From Saccharopolyspora erythraea NRRL 2338 (GTDB lineage Bacteria > Actinomycetota > Actinomycetes > Mycobacteriales > Pseudonocardiaceae), in NCBI RefSeq assembly GCF_000062885.1, contig NC_009142.1, positions 1,539,584 through 1,603,583 on the forward strand: DNA of 64,000 nucleotides, in the 5' to 3' direction. This document shows positions 1 through 6,418 of this stretch, one piece after another; the first letter of the stretch is position 1, and each line of letters begins with the position of its first letter. The notes beneath the pieces are model-generated. The model did no database searches. It saw only the letters and a list, made by a program, of their open reading frames with translations, and was not told where the DNA came from. The translations under genes were made by a program, and so were the position numbers.

Positions 1-1
1 G

Positions 2-196
2 GTGATCAGGGCCGCGGGCTCGACGATCGCCTCGACCGTCACCTACGTGACGCCGCTGTGGTCGACGGTCCTCGGCGCGCTGCTGCTCTCCGAGCCGCTC
101 GGCTGGAACACGGTGGCAGGCGGCGCGCTGGTCATCGCCGGGGTGCTGTTCGCGCGGTCGGGCACCCGGCGCGGCGAGGTCGCGGCCGTCCGGTGA
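2..196 (+). CDS. DMT/EamA-family transporter, C-terminal fragment
   Basis: Only the last 64 codons lie in the window; the frame is open to the left edge. The visible part has two hydrophobic helices with the pattern YVTPLWSTVLGALLLSEPLGW followed by a second helix AGGALVIAGVLFA, the usual end of a drug/metabolite (EamA) transporter, where the final helix pair carries the conserved P and the L-x-E-P-L motif. The protein ends in a short basic tail. Substrate cannot be told. Its TGA touches the stop codon of the convergent dehydrogenase with no spacer. Confidence 0.75.
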   Translation: MIRAAGSTIASTVTYVTPLWSTVLGALLLSEPLGWNTVAGGALVIAGVLFARSGTRRGEVAAVR

Positions 197-1297
197 CTAT
201 CCGATGTCGACGACCGCGCGGCCGACGGTCTCGCCGCGCCGGAGCGCGTCGTAGGCGTCCTGCACCTGGTCGAACGAGTAGCGGCGGCTGATGGCGTCCT
301 GCGGGCGGAGCAGCCCGCGGGCCACCAGGTCCAGCAGCACCGGCATGTCCCGGCGCGGCTTGGCGCCGTAGGAGCCCTTGATCTGCAGCTTGCGCCGGGC
401 GATCGTGGCCAGGTCGAACTCGCCGGAAGTACCCCTCGGCGCGATGCCGACGACCACGATCTGCCCGCCCTCGACCACCGAGTCCCGCGCCGCCTCGAAC
501 GTCGGCACGCTGCCGAGCGCCTCGAAGGCGACGTCGACGCCACGCCCGCCGGTGATCTCGCGGATCGCCGCGGGCGCGTCGACCTCGGCGGAGTTCACGG
601 TGTGGGTGGCGCCCAGGGCGCGGGCGTTGGCGAGCTTGTCCTCGCTGATGTCCACGGCGACGACCACCGACGCGCCGAACGACCCCGCGAGCTGGATCAA
701 CGCAGAGCCGACGCCCCCGGCGGCGACCACGGCGACGGTGTCGCCGACACGCACGTCGGCGGCGTGGCGCAGCGCGCCGTAGGCGGTCATCGTCGAGCAG
801 CCGACGGAGGCGACGTCGGCGAGCTCCACGCCGTCGGGCACCCGGTACGCCGCGGTCGCCGGCGTCACCGAGCGCTCGGCGAGCCCGCCCATCGAGTACA
901 TCCACACCGGCTCGCCACCGGGCCGGAACAGCCGGGTCTCACCGTCGTAGAGCTGGCCCTTCCCCCGGTTGTAGGCGAAGAACTTCTCGCAGATCTCCTC
1001 GTTGCCGCGCGCGCACTGCCCGCACTGGCCGCACGGCATGATGAAGCTGGTGACGACCCGGTCGCCGACGGAGAAGCCGGTGACCTCCGGGCCGATCTCC
1101 GACACCACACCGGCGACCTCGTGCCCGAGCACCGCGGGCACCGGGAACGGCAGCTCGCCCTTGAGGACGTGCAGGTCCGTGTGGCAGGCGCCGCAGGAGG
1201 TCACGTCGATGGCGATCTCACCGGCCCGAGGGTGCGGATCGGCCAGCTCCTCGATCCGCATCGGCTCGTTCGCTGCGGTGTGCACGGCTGCGCGCAT
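197..1297 (-). CDS. Zinc-dependent alcohol dehydrogenase (MDR family)
   Basis: 366-residue medium-chain dehydrogenase/reductase. The catalytic-zinc site shows as CGACHTD (Cys35, His39) and GHE (His59, Glu60). The structural-zinc loop has Cys89, Cys92, Cys95 and Cys103. The Rossmann motif AAGGVGSALIQLAG is followed by VVAVDISEDK, whose Asp favours NAD over NADP. These are family features for oxidation of primary or secondary alcohols or glutathione/mycothiol adducts; the substrate is unknown. The start is ATG with an AAAGGGAG ribosome site 5-6 bases upstream. It is a single gene, convergent with the transporter fragment, and its upstream spacer faces the small-protein locus. Confidence 0.88.
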   Translation of the reverse strand: MRAAVHTAANEPMRIEELADPHPRAGEIAIDVTSCGACHTDLHVLKGELPFPVPAVLGHEVAGVVSEIGPEVTGFSVGDRVVTSFIMPCGQCGQCARGNEEICEKFFAYNRGKGQLYDGETRLFRPGGEPVWMYSMGGLAERSVTPATAAYRVPDGVELADVASVGCSTMTAYGALRHAADVRVGDTVAVVAAGGVGSALIQLAGSFGASVVVAVDISEDKLANARALGATHTVNSAEVDAPAAIREITGGRGVDVAFEALGSVPTFEAARDSVVEGGQIVVVGIAPRGTSGEFDLATIARRKLQIKGSYGAKPRRDMPVLLDLVARGLLRPQDAISRRYSFDQVQDAYDALRRGETVGRAVVDIG

Positions 1298-1664
1298 CCG
1301 GAACTCCCTTTCAGCCTGGGTCCACCGGCTCCTGCCGGGCGGCGGAGAGATGCCCTGTGGCCGGGATTATTGAACTGTTCGAGGGATCTTTCAACCACGT
1401 CGGGACGGCATCTGCGGGGCCTGTTCCGGCCCCGCTACCGCGGCACGGAGCGCGGTTGCTTCCGGGCCGGGTTTCCCTGCCCCGGCCGGGAAGTCCACAG
1501 AGGAAGGCCGGGTTGATCACCACATGGTGTGATCAGCGGTGTTTCTTGCTTGCCCTTGGTCCAAAGCGCACCGGTAGGTTCCACATGCCGCGCGGGAACT
1601 CCCGGAAATCCAGTGGAGATCCGGCTTCCGCGGCTAGCGCCCAGAACTACGAAGGGAACGGTTC
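1298..1664. other. Divergent intergenic region between dehydrogenase and small-protein locus
   Basis: No gene seen. It holds the dehydrogenase ribosome site near its left end and the operator/promoter of the first small exported protein at 1513-1580. The rest is unremarkable GC-rich sequence. Confidence 0.6.
1513..1580 (+). promoter_or_regulatory. Palindromic element plus promoter of the 1665 gene
   Basis: An inverted repeat with arms TGATCAC (1514-1520) and GTGATCA (1529-1535) surrounds CACATGGT. Its core ATCACCACATGGTGTGATC (1516-1534) matches 16 of 19 bases with a core upstream of the 5800 gene. About 15 bases further on are candidate promoter hexamers TTGCCC (1550-1555) and TAGGTT (1575-1580), spaced by 19 bases. 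An element lying just upstream of a -35 box is the usual place for an activator. The binding protein is unknown. Confidence 0.45.
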
Positions 1665-1958
1665 ATGCGTAATGCGACGCGGCTGACCGCGGCTGCTGCT
1701 CTGATGTTGCCGCTGCTGTTCGGGGCGGGCGATGCCGCGCTGGCCGCCGGTGGGAAGAAGGTCCCGAAGGCCTCCGGCCTGATCCAGGACCAGAACCAGG
1801 CCACGGCCAACAGCACCGTGCAGAACAACATCAATGTCTCCCCGGTGAACCAGGTCAGCATAGGCTCCAAGGGCGAGCAGTCGGCCATGACGTGGACGAA
1901 CCAGAACAACATCAACGAGTCCGAGCAGTCCGACTACCAGGAGCAGGACGAGGACTGA
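1665..1958 (+). CDS. Small exported Q/N-rich protein (family A, copy 1)
   Basis: 97 residues with no recognised domain. A Sec signal peptide occupies about residues 1-28 (MRNATRL, then a hydrophobic stretch ending AALAAG). The mature part is rich in Gln and Asn (DQNQATANSTVQNN, TWTNQNNIN) and ends in the acidic tail QEQDED; it has no cysteine. Signal peptide and composition match the 5800 gene, so the two are paralogues. GAAGGGA at 1651-1657 is the ribosome site. A hairpin terminator follows 24 bases after the stop. The alternating Q/N pattern would suit a beta-rich, self-assembling surface protein, but that is only a guess; the function is unknown. Confidence 0.8.
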   Translation: MRNATRLTAAAALMLPLLFGAGDAALAAGGKKVPKASGLIQDQNQATANSTVQNNINVSPVNQVSIGSKGEQSAMTWTNQNNINESEQSDYQEQDED

Positions 1959-1981
1959 GCCTTCTTCGCGAGGACGGCACC

Positions 1982-2013
1982 ACCGGCCCGGCAGCCCCGC
2001 CTGCCGGGCCGGT
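1982..2013 (+). terminator. Intrinsic terminator after family A copy 1
   Basis: Perfect 12-bp stem (1982-1993 with 2002-2013) and an 8-base loop, 24 bases past the stop codon. There is no long T run, as is common in GC-rich actinobacteria. Confidence 0.7.
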
Positions 2014-2185
2014 TCGCGTCCTTCTGTTGCACCAACGGGTGACCCGTCGTGGTTCCTGGCGTGTTGCCGTGCCAACGCGGAGCCGCGGTGGAAGGTTTGC
2101 GCAGTCGATCTCGGCGCTCGGGCCCGGAATCCCCGGCCCCGGCAGCCGGCGACGCAGTCAGGAACATTCAAGATCGGAGTCTGAG

Positions 2186-2506
2186 GTGCGTAGTTCTGCA
2201 CGCGCGCTCTTCGCAGGCGCAGTCACGGCCGGGTTGCTCGTCGCGGGTTCGTCCACCGCGTTCGCCGCCAAGGACGACAAGAAGAAGTCCGACGACGACA
2301 CGACCCAGACCGCGGCCGCCGAGGGCGGCGACGGCGGGTACGCCGGAGACGGCGGCATCGCCATCAACTTCTGCCCGGCGATCGGTGTGCTCGCCAAGGC
2401 CGAGGCCAACTGCTCCGGCGGCAACGGCGGCAACGCAAACGGCGGTGACGCGGAAGCGTACGCGGAGGACGACAGCAGGGAGACCCACTCGTCCGACGAC
2501 GACTGA
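2186..2506 (+). CDS. Small exported Gly-rich two-cysteine protein (family B, copy 1)
   Basis: 106 residues from GTG, preceded by AAGATCGGAG. The signal peptide is about residues 1-28 (ending AFAAK). The mature protein begins with a charged Lys/Asp stretch, then DDTTQTA, a glycine-rich part, a hydrophobic loop between Cys63 and Cys76 (12 residues apart), a second glycine/asparagine part (NGGNANGGDAEA) and the acidic end SSDDD. Order and spacing match the genes at 3241 and 3882. The ten bases AAGATCGGAG before the start are identical in the 3241 gene, so the duplication included the ribosome site. A disulfide-closed hydrophobic loop is likely. The general plan recalls chaplins but it is not a chaplin domain. 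Function unknown. Confidence 0.8.
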   Translation: MRSSARALFAGAVTAGLLVAGSSTAFAAKDDKKKSDDDTTQTAAAEGGDGGYAGDGGIAINFCPAIGVLAKAEANCSGGNGGNANGGDAEAYAEDDSRETHSSDDD

Positions 2507-2547
2507 GGCCGACCTGCGTCCGCCGGGCTGCTCGGCGGATCAACCCA

Positions 2548-2577
2548 AGCATGCCGGTCCAGTCGGACCGGCATGCT
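2548..2577 (+). terminator. Intrinsic terminator after family B copy 1
   Basis: Perfect 13-bp stem (2548-2560 with 2565-2577), 4-base loop AGTC, 42 bases past the stop codon and before the next small gene. Confidence 0.75.
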
Positions 2578-2626
2578 CCATATGCGGGGTCTGCGCCTCG
2601 CGAACGACTTTTGGATTGGAGTACCA

Positions 2627-2896
2627 GTGAAGACCTCTGTCCGCATCCTCGGCGCCACCGCGGTCGCCGCGGGCCTGCTGGCGATCGGCAACTCCGCCCA
2701 GGCGGCGAGCTCCGAGACCCCGGATGACGCCGGACCCTTCACGTCGGGGCCGATCAAGTTCGACAACTGCCGGCCGGGTAACCCGGCGCTGGGCGCGATC
2801 TCGCTCGAGTGCACGATCTCCGGAGGCCAGAACGGGGCCAGCTCCGACGGGGAGTCGGAAATCTCGAACTACGACGGGAACGACGAGGAGGAGTGA
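2627..2896 (+). CDS. Small exported two-cysteine protein (diverged family B member)
   Basis: 89 residues from GTG with TTGGAG upstream. The signal peptide VKTSVRILGATAVAAGLLA closely follows that of the 3241 protein (MRTSVRVLFAGVVATGLFA), but the mature part is quite different until the cysteines: Cys48 and Cys62 are 13 residues apart, followed by ISGGQNGASSDGE and an acidic end (NDEEE). Signal sequence, cysteine spacing, GG-N-G segment and acidic tail together make it a divergent paralogue of the glycine-rich genes. It has its own terminator. Function unknown. Confidence 0.75.
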   Translation: MKTSVRILGATAVAAGLLAIGNSAQAASSETPDDAGPFTSGPIKFDNCRPGNPALGAISLECTISGGQNGASSDGESEISNYDGNDEEE

Positions 2897-2904
2897 GATC
2901 CGGA

Positions 2905-2935
2905 CTGTGCCGGTCCCGAGACGGGATCGGCACAG
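2905..2935 (+). terminator. Intrinsic terminator after the 2627 gene
   Basis: 14-bp stem (2905-2918 with 2922-2935) with one G.U pair and a 3-base loop, starting 8 bases after the stop. Confidence 0.7.
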
Positions 2936-3168
2936 CCGCCGGCGGACTCGCCGGCGTCCACAGTAGGACGCAGAGGCCAAGAGTCTTGTGCGGCAACGTG
3001 ATCCTCGGACTGCCCGCGGCAGAGCCGCGCTCCGAGATCGCCCGATGTAGGTATGTTCCCGGCTTCGCCGAGAGCCGGTGAGAAGACGGGTCTACCGTCG
3101 AAGTGCGGGAAGGTCGCGCGATCCACCTGACGCGGTCTTCCCGCCACCACTCGCCCCGAAGAACGCGT

Positions 3169-3205
3169 CGTGCCGGCCTCCCGGACGGGAGGCCGGCACG
3201 TTTTT
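3169..3205 (+). terminator. Strong hairpin with T-run on the plus strand
   Basis: Perfect 14-bp stem (3169-3182 with 3187-3200), loop GGAC, then TTTTT at 3201-3205. The T-run makes it a plus-strand terminator. However, the nearest plus-strand gene already has one at 2905-2935, and the minus-strand gene ends at 3241. It may act both ways, or end an unannotated plus-strand RNA from 2940-3168. Confidence 0.75.
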
Positions 3206-3240
3206 CCGCGCGTGGAGGTGGCATTCCCCCTGGGGACTGC

Positions 3241-3561
3241 TCAGTCCTTGCTCTTGCGGTACTCCCTGTCCCTGCTGTCGTCCTCCGTGGACGCTTCCGC
3301 GTCGCCGCCGTTGGCGCTGCCGCCGTTGGCGGCGTTGCACTTGGCGTTCGCCGGTGCGAGCAGCGCGATGGACGGGCAGACGTTGAGTCCCAGTCCGCCG
3401 TCGCCGGCCTTGCCGCCCTCGCCGCCCTCGGCGGCCGCGGTCTGGGTCGTGTCGTCGTCGGAAGTCTTGTCGTCCTTGGCCGCCAGTGCGGTCGACGAAC
3501 CGGCTGCGAACAGCCCGGTCGCGACGACGCCGGCGAAGAGAACGCGAACCGAAGTGCGCAC
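3241..3561 (-). CDS. Small exported Gly-rich two-cysteine protein (family B, copy 2)
   Basis: 106 residues from GTG (CAC at 3559-3561), the same length as the 2186 protein and clearly its sister: the AAGSSTALAAKDDK signal-peptide end, DDDTTQTAAAEGG, Cys62 and Cys75 with 12 residues between, then ANGGSANGGDAEA. The acidic tail is replaced by a mixed basic/acidic end (RDREYRKSKD), the clearest difference from its relatives. AAGATCGGAG lies just before the start, as in the 2186 gene, but on the opposite strand, so the pair forms an inverted duplication around the 2627 gene. Function unknown. Confidence 0.8.
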   Translation of the reverse strand: MRTSVRVLFAGVVATGLFAAGSSTALAAKDDKTSDDDTTQTAAAEGGEGGKAGDGGLGLNVCPSIALLAPANAKCNAANGGSANGGDAEASTEDDSRDREYRKSKD

Positions 3562-3881
3562 TCCATGCTCCGATCTTGGCTGGTTTCAGATGAGTGACCG
3601 GTGCCGCGTCGCCCGGGAAGCGGGTCGGCCGTGCCGATCACTGCGTGGACCTTTTCATCGGAGGCGCCGTCTTGGCACTGACCGACATGCGGAAGAGATC
3701 ACGGGACCACCCGAAGGTGGGACCTCCGCATCGCCGGCGAGCGTGGAGACGCGTCGCGGTCAAGGGCGAAGTGCACCGCGGGCCGCGCAGAAGAAGGGTG
3801 TGTGCCGACCGGTCCCGCATTGGTCGGCACACACCCGAGGAGGGAGCGAGCTGGCGTCAGAGCCTGACGTCAGCCTTGGTG
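3562..3881. other. Intergenic region upstream of family B copy 2
   Basis: No gene seen. It holds the leader of the 3241 gene, two copies of GATCAC (3636-3641 and 3697-3702) and, at its right, the terminator of the 3882 gene. Confidence 0.5.
3796..3836 (-). terminator. Intrinsic terminator after family B copy 3
   Basis: Perfect 15-bp stem (3796-3810 with 3822-3836), 11-base loop, 46 bases past the minus-strand stop at 3882, followed on that strand by TTCTTCT. Confidence 0.8.
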
Positions 3882-4166
3882 TCAGTTGTCGCTGTCGTCC
3901 TCGTTCTCGGCTTCGGCGTTGCCGCCGGTGCCGTTGCCACCGTTGCCGGCGCTGCACGAACCGGTGCCCTCGCCGAGGACGCCGACGCCGATGCCGCACA
4001 GCACGTTGACACCGATGCCGCCGTTGCCGCCTTCACCCTTGCCGCCGGTGGCGGTAGCGGTCTGCTTGGTGTCGTCATCGGAGCCGCCGGCGAAGGCGGG
4101 GGCGCCCATGCCGAGCATGGCGACGGCCGCGGTGGTAACGGCGAGCAGACGAATGGACTTACGCAT
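3882..4166 (-). CDS. Small exported Gly-rich two-cysteine protein (family B, copy 3)
   Basis: 94 residues from ATG, with GGAGATGAAGGA immediately upstream giving a good ribosome site; longer in-frame starts lack one. The signal peptide is about residues 1-26 (ending PAFAGG). DDDTKQTATATGGKG, a glycine-rich run, Cys57 and Cys71 (13 residues apart) bracketing GIGVGVLGEGTGS, then NGGNGTGGNAEA and an acidic tail follow the family plan. The signal peptide differs more from its relatives than the mature core does. Function unknown. Confidence 0.8.
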   Translation of the reverse strand: MRKSIRLLAVTTAAVAMLGMGAPAFAGGSDDDTKQTATATGGKGEGGNGGIGVNVLCGIGVGVLGEGTGSCSAGNGGNGTGGNAEAENEDDSDN

Positions 4167-4574
4167 TCCTTCATCTCCTATCATCGTGGTATTCAGCGCC
4201 AAGCGGCGTGACTCCCGACCCATGAGAGTTGGGAGGGCTTCCGGCTGGCAATTCAACAGTCGCATTGTTCGCGGCGGTTTGCGATGTCCTGCACCACCAA
4301 AGAGAATCAACGGTCACACTGCCGGGGTCGTGATTACGGGCTGTTGTCGCGGGTTGTGCGAAACAAATTTCTCCGGTCAACTGATCAGATGGCCGTCGGT
4401 GAAGTCCGGAAAACGATTGATCACGGTTTGTGGGACCTGTGCCGTGAGGCAACTGGGGTAAAGATCAAGAAAATGCTTGCGGTCGTTCAACGATTTGGGC
4501 TCATTGGTGTCATAAAGGTGCACTTGTCTCCGGGGTCCGCGAATTTGATCATGTGGTGGCAGCGGTATTGAAAT
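4167..4574. other. AT-richer intergenic region upstream of family B copy 3
   Basis: About 400 bases without a credible gene and visibly richer in A/T than its surroundings. It contains GATCAC at about 4419 and CACCACATG (read on the minus strand) near 4550-4558, the same 9-mer as in the element at 1516-1534. It probably carries the promoter of the 3882 gene. Confidence 0.5.
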
Positions 4575-4613
4575 AAGAAAAAGGGGCCCACCGAGAAGTT
4601 CGGTGGGCCCCTT
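4575..4613 (-). terminator. Strong intrinsic terminator of the SSI gene
   Basis: Perfect 14-bp stem (4581-4594 with 4600-4613) and a 5-base loop, followed on the minus strand by a T-rich run (complement of AAATAAGAAA). It lies 38 bases past the stop codon at 4651. Confidence 0.9.
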
Positions 4614-4650
4614 CCGGTGGAAGTCGGGCGTTTGGAGAGCCGGGGTCCGC

Positions 4651-5064
4651 TCAGAAGTCGAATACGGCTCCCGTCTGCTGCTTCAGCACGCACCGGTTCG
4701 CGACGGACGTCTCGTGGGCGATCTGCGTACCGCGCCAGGTTCCCTTGGCGGACGCGCGGATGTTCCGGTTGTCCTTGGTGCAACCGGACCGTTCGCGCTC
4801 GGGGCGGACCGCGTGGAGGTCCTCGAAGTTCCCGTCGACCGCCAGCAGGTCGGCGCAGGCCGCGGCGGCCTTCGGGTGGTCGCCCCCGGCCGGCTCGCAG
4901 TCGAGGGTCACGCTGCGCGGCTTCTGGTGTTCGGTCACGGTCAGCGTGATGGTGCTCCGCGCGTCGCTGGCGTCGGCTGCTGCCGATGCGATCCCGGGGG
5001 CCAGTGCCGCTGCCGCGAGCGCGATGCACGCGACTGCGCGGCTGAGGGGCCTTTGAGCGGTCAT
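4651..5064 (-). CDS. Subtilisin inhibitor-like (SSI family) secreted protease inhibitor
   Basis: 137 residues from ATG with GGAAGGAAG upstream. The signal peptide is about residues 1-29. The mature part has the SSI signature: LDCEPAGGDHPKAAAACADL, then a cysteine in SGCTKDN, the strand ASAKGTWRG, and ANRCVLKQQTGAVFDF at the C-terminus, giving the four cysteines that form two disulfides in this family. By alignment with known members the reactive P1 residue should be the Lys in CTK, implying inhibition of trypsin- and subtilisin-like proteases, though the usual EYAP after it is replaced by DNRN. In streptomycetes such inhibitors restrain extracellular proteases during aerial growth; its place among small exported proteins suggests a similar setting. 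Confidence 0.92.
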   Translation of the reverse strand: MTAQRPLSRAVACIALAAAALAPGIASAAADASDARSTITLTVTEHQKPRSVTLDCEPAGGDHPKAAAACADLLAVDGNFEDLHAVRPERERSGCTKDNRNIRASAKGTWRGTQIAHETSVANRCVLKQQTGAVFDF

Positions 5065-5591
5065 TGCCTGTCTTCCTTCCGTCCCACGCGGAAATAGATC
5101 CTCTGCTACCAGTACCGCAGTCGGATCGATCTCTCCGGGTGAGCGGAAAACGATCACCTGCCGGGGTACCTCGGAACGGTAGTAACTACTGTCCGCTACG
5201 CGACGGTCTGGAATTGTCCGAATCCGTGTGGGGGGTGCACTCGGAAGCGATCAACCCGGTCAGGGGCTTTGTCGGGGGTTTTAGCGACGCTCCGTCGACA
5301 TGAGTCGCCCGGTAGGCGGATGATCTCCGGGAGTCACCGGGTCCAATCCGGGAATTGTTGATCTCTCCAGGCGGGGATCCGGCGGGATTCCTTGATCGCG
5401 GGGTTCGCAACCCGGCCTCGATTCGCGAACTTCGGCACGGACCGTGATCGCATCTCCTCCCGAGGGGATTTCGGCTTGCTCGTTCGTGCGACCGAAGAGC
5501 AGTTGGAGGCGCCCGGTTCGCTGCGCTCCGCGATGTCGTGACTCGTCCGATGGTCATCAGGATCGGAGAAATTATGTGATCCACTGGATTT
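5065..5591. other. Long divergent intergenic region (SSI gene / family A copy 2)
   Basis: No supported gene. It contains the divergent SSI promoter region and several GTGATC/GATCAC hexamers (about 5147, 5442 and 5576) leading up to the palindromic element at 5592-5614. GC content is lower than in coding DNA nearby. Confidence 0.5.
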
Positions 5592-5657
5592 TCATCATCA
5601 CATGAGGTGATCGACAATGGTTCGGGTTGCGGGGCGCCAGGCCTGCGGCGATATCTT
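5592..5657 (+). promoter_or_regulatory. Palindromic element plus promoter of the 5800 gene
   Basis: The core ATCATCACATGAGGTGATC at 5594-5612 matches 16 of 19 bases with the core at 1516-1534 in the same orientation. Fourteen bases downstream are candidate hexamers TTGCGG (5627-5632) and TATCTT (5652-5657) with a 19-base spacer, the same geometry as at the 1665 gene. The leader to the ATG would be about 135 bases. The regulator is unknown. Confidence 0.45.
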
Positions 5658-5799
5658 CTAGTTGATCCGCAAATCGCGGGTCTTTAAATGGAATCCCGAA
5701 GGGAAAACCGAGGTGTTGGCCCGCCGTGGGCAGCCTTCGCCACGGGATTCCTTGCGGGCGTCCTCTGCAATATTCAGAGATGTGAAGGGGATACTAGTT

Positions 5800-6114
5800 A
5801 TGCGGACTGCCACGCGCCTCGTCGCTGCCACTGCTCTGGCACTGCCGGTGCTGTTCGGAGCTTCCGGCATGGCGCTCGCCGACGGCGACCACGGTCACAA
5901 GCACGGCAAGAAGGGCGACGACACGGTCCAGGTGCAGGACCAGGACCAGGACAACAAGACCGACCAGAAGAACGAGACCGGCCAGGACATCAACCAGGCC
6001 CAGTGGGTCGTGGGTGGCAAGGGTGGCGACCAGAACGCCCAGAACTGGTCCGCGTCGGAGAACAAGAACGGCACCGAGCAGGACCAGGACGCGTCGCAGG
6101 AAGACGAGGACTGA
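5800..6114 (+). CDS. Small exported Q/N-rich protein (family A, copy 2)
   Basis: 104 residues from ATG, with GAAGGGG at 5784-5790. The signal peptide is about residues 1-27 (MRTATRLVAATALALPVLFG ... ALADG), nearly the same as in the 1665 protein. The mature part starts with a His/Lys/Asp run (HGHKHGKKGDD), then a striking DQ/DN repeat (VQVQDQDQDN), NETGQDINQAQW, and ends ASQEDED. It has no cysteine. The His-rich start could bind metal, but nothing proves it. A terminator follows. Function unknown. Confidence 0.8.
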   Translation: MRTATRLVAATALALPVLFGASGMALADGDHGHKHGKKGDDTVQVQDQDQDNKTDQKNETGQDINQAQWVVGGKGGDQNAQNWSASENKNGTEQDQDASQEDED

Positions 6115-6159
6115 TCCGGTAGTTCCGCACCTCCGGCACTCGCAGTGGAGCCATGACGC

Positions 6160-6189
6160 CCGGCCCGGCGCGACGACGCGCCGGGCCGG
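6160..6189 (+). terminator. Intrinsic terminator after family A copy 2
   Basis: Perfect 13-bp GC-only stem (6160-6172 with 6177-6189), loop ACGA, then GCGTTG. It begins 45 bases past the stop. The 229 bases from here to the phosphatase gene show no other feature. Confidence 0.75.
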
Positions 6190-6418
6190 CGTTGTGCCGT
6201 GCGCGGGAAATGGACGCGAAGCCTCCATCCGTCTGCGCCGGGGAATGGTGGATTCGTTGGAGCGGAGCGCTCGAAGTGGACGTACGCCGCCCGCGAGCGC
6301 ACGCCCGCTCCCGAACGGGAGGCCCCCGCAGACCTGCGCGGCACATCCGCCCCGGGAATTCAGCTGTTCGTCAACTTCCGGTGGCGGACCGGCCGCCGCA
6401 CCCGATTAGAACGACCGC

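Noticed and set aside
2809-3081. Short plus-strand ORF between the small-protein genes
   Set aside because: It overlaps the 2627 gene in another frame, has no ribosome site and crosses a terminator.
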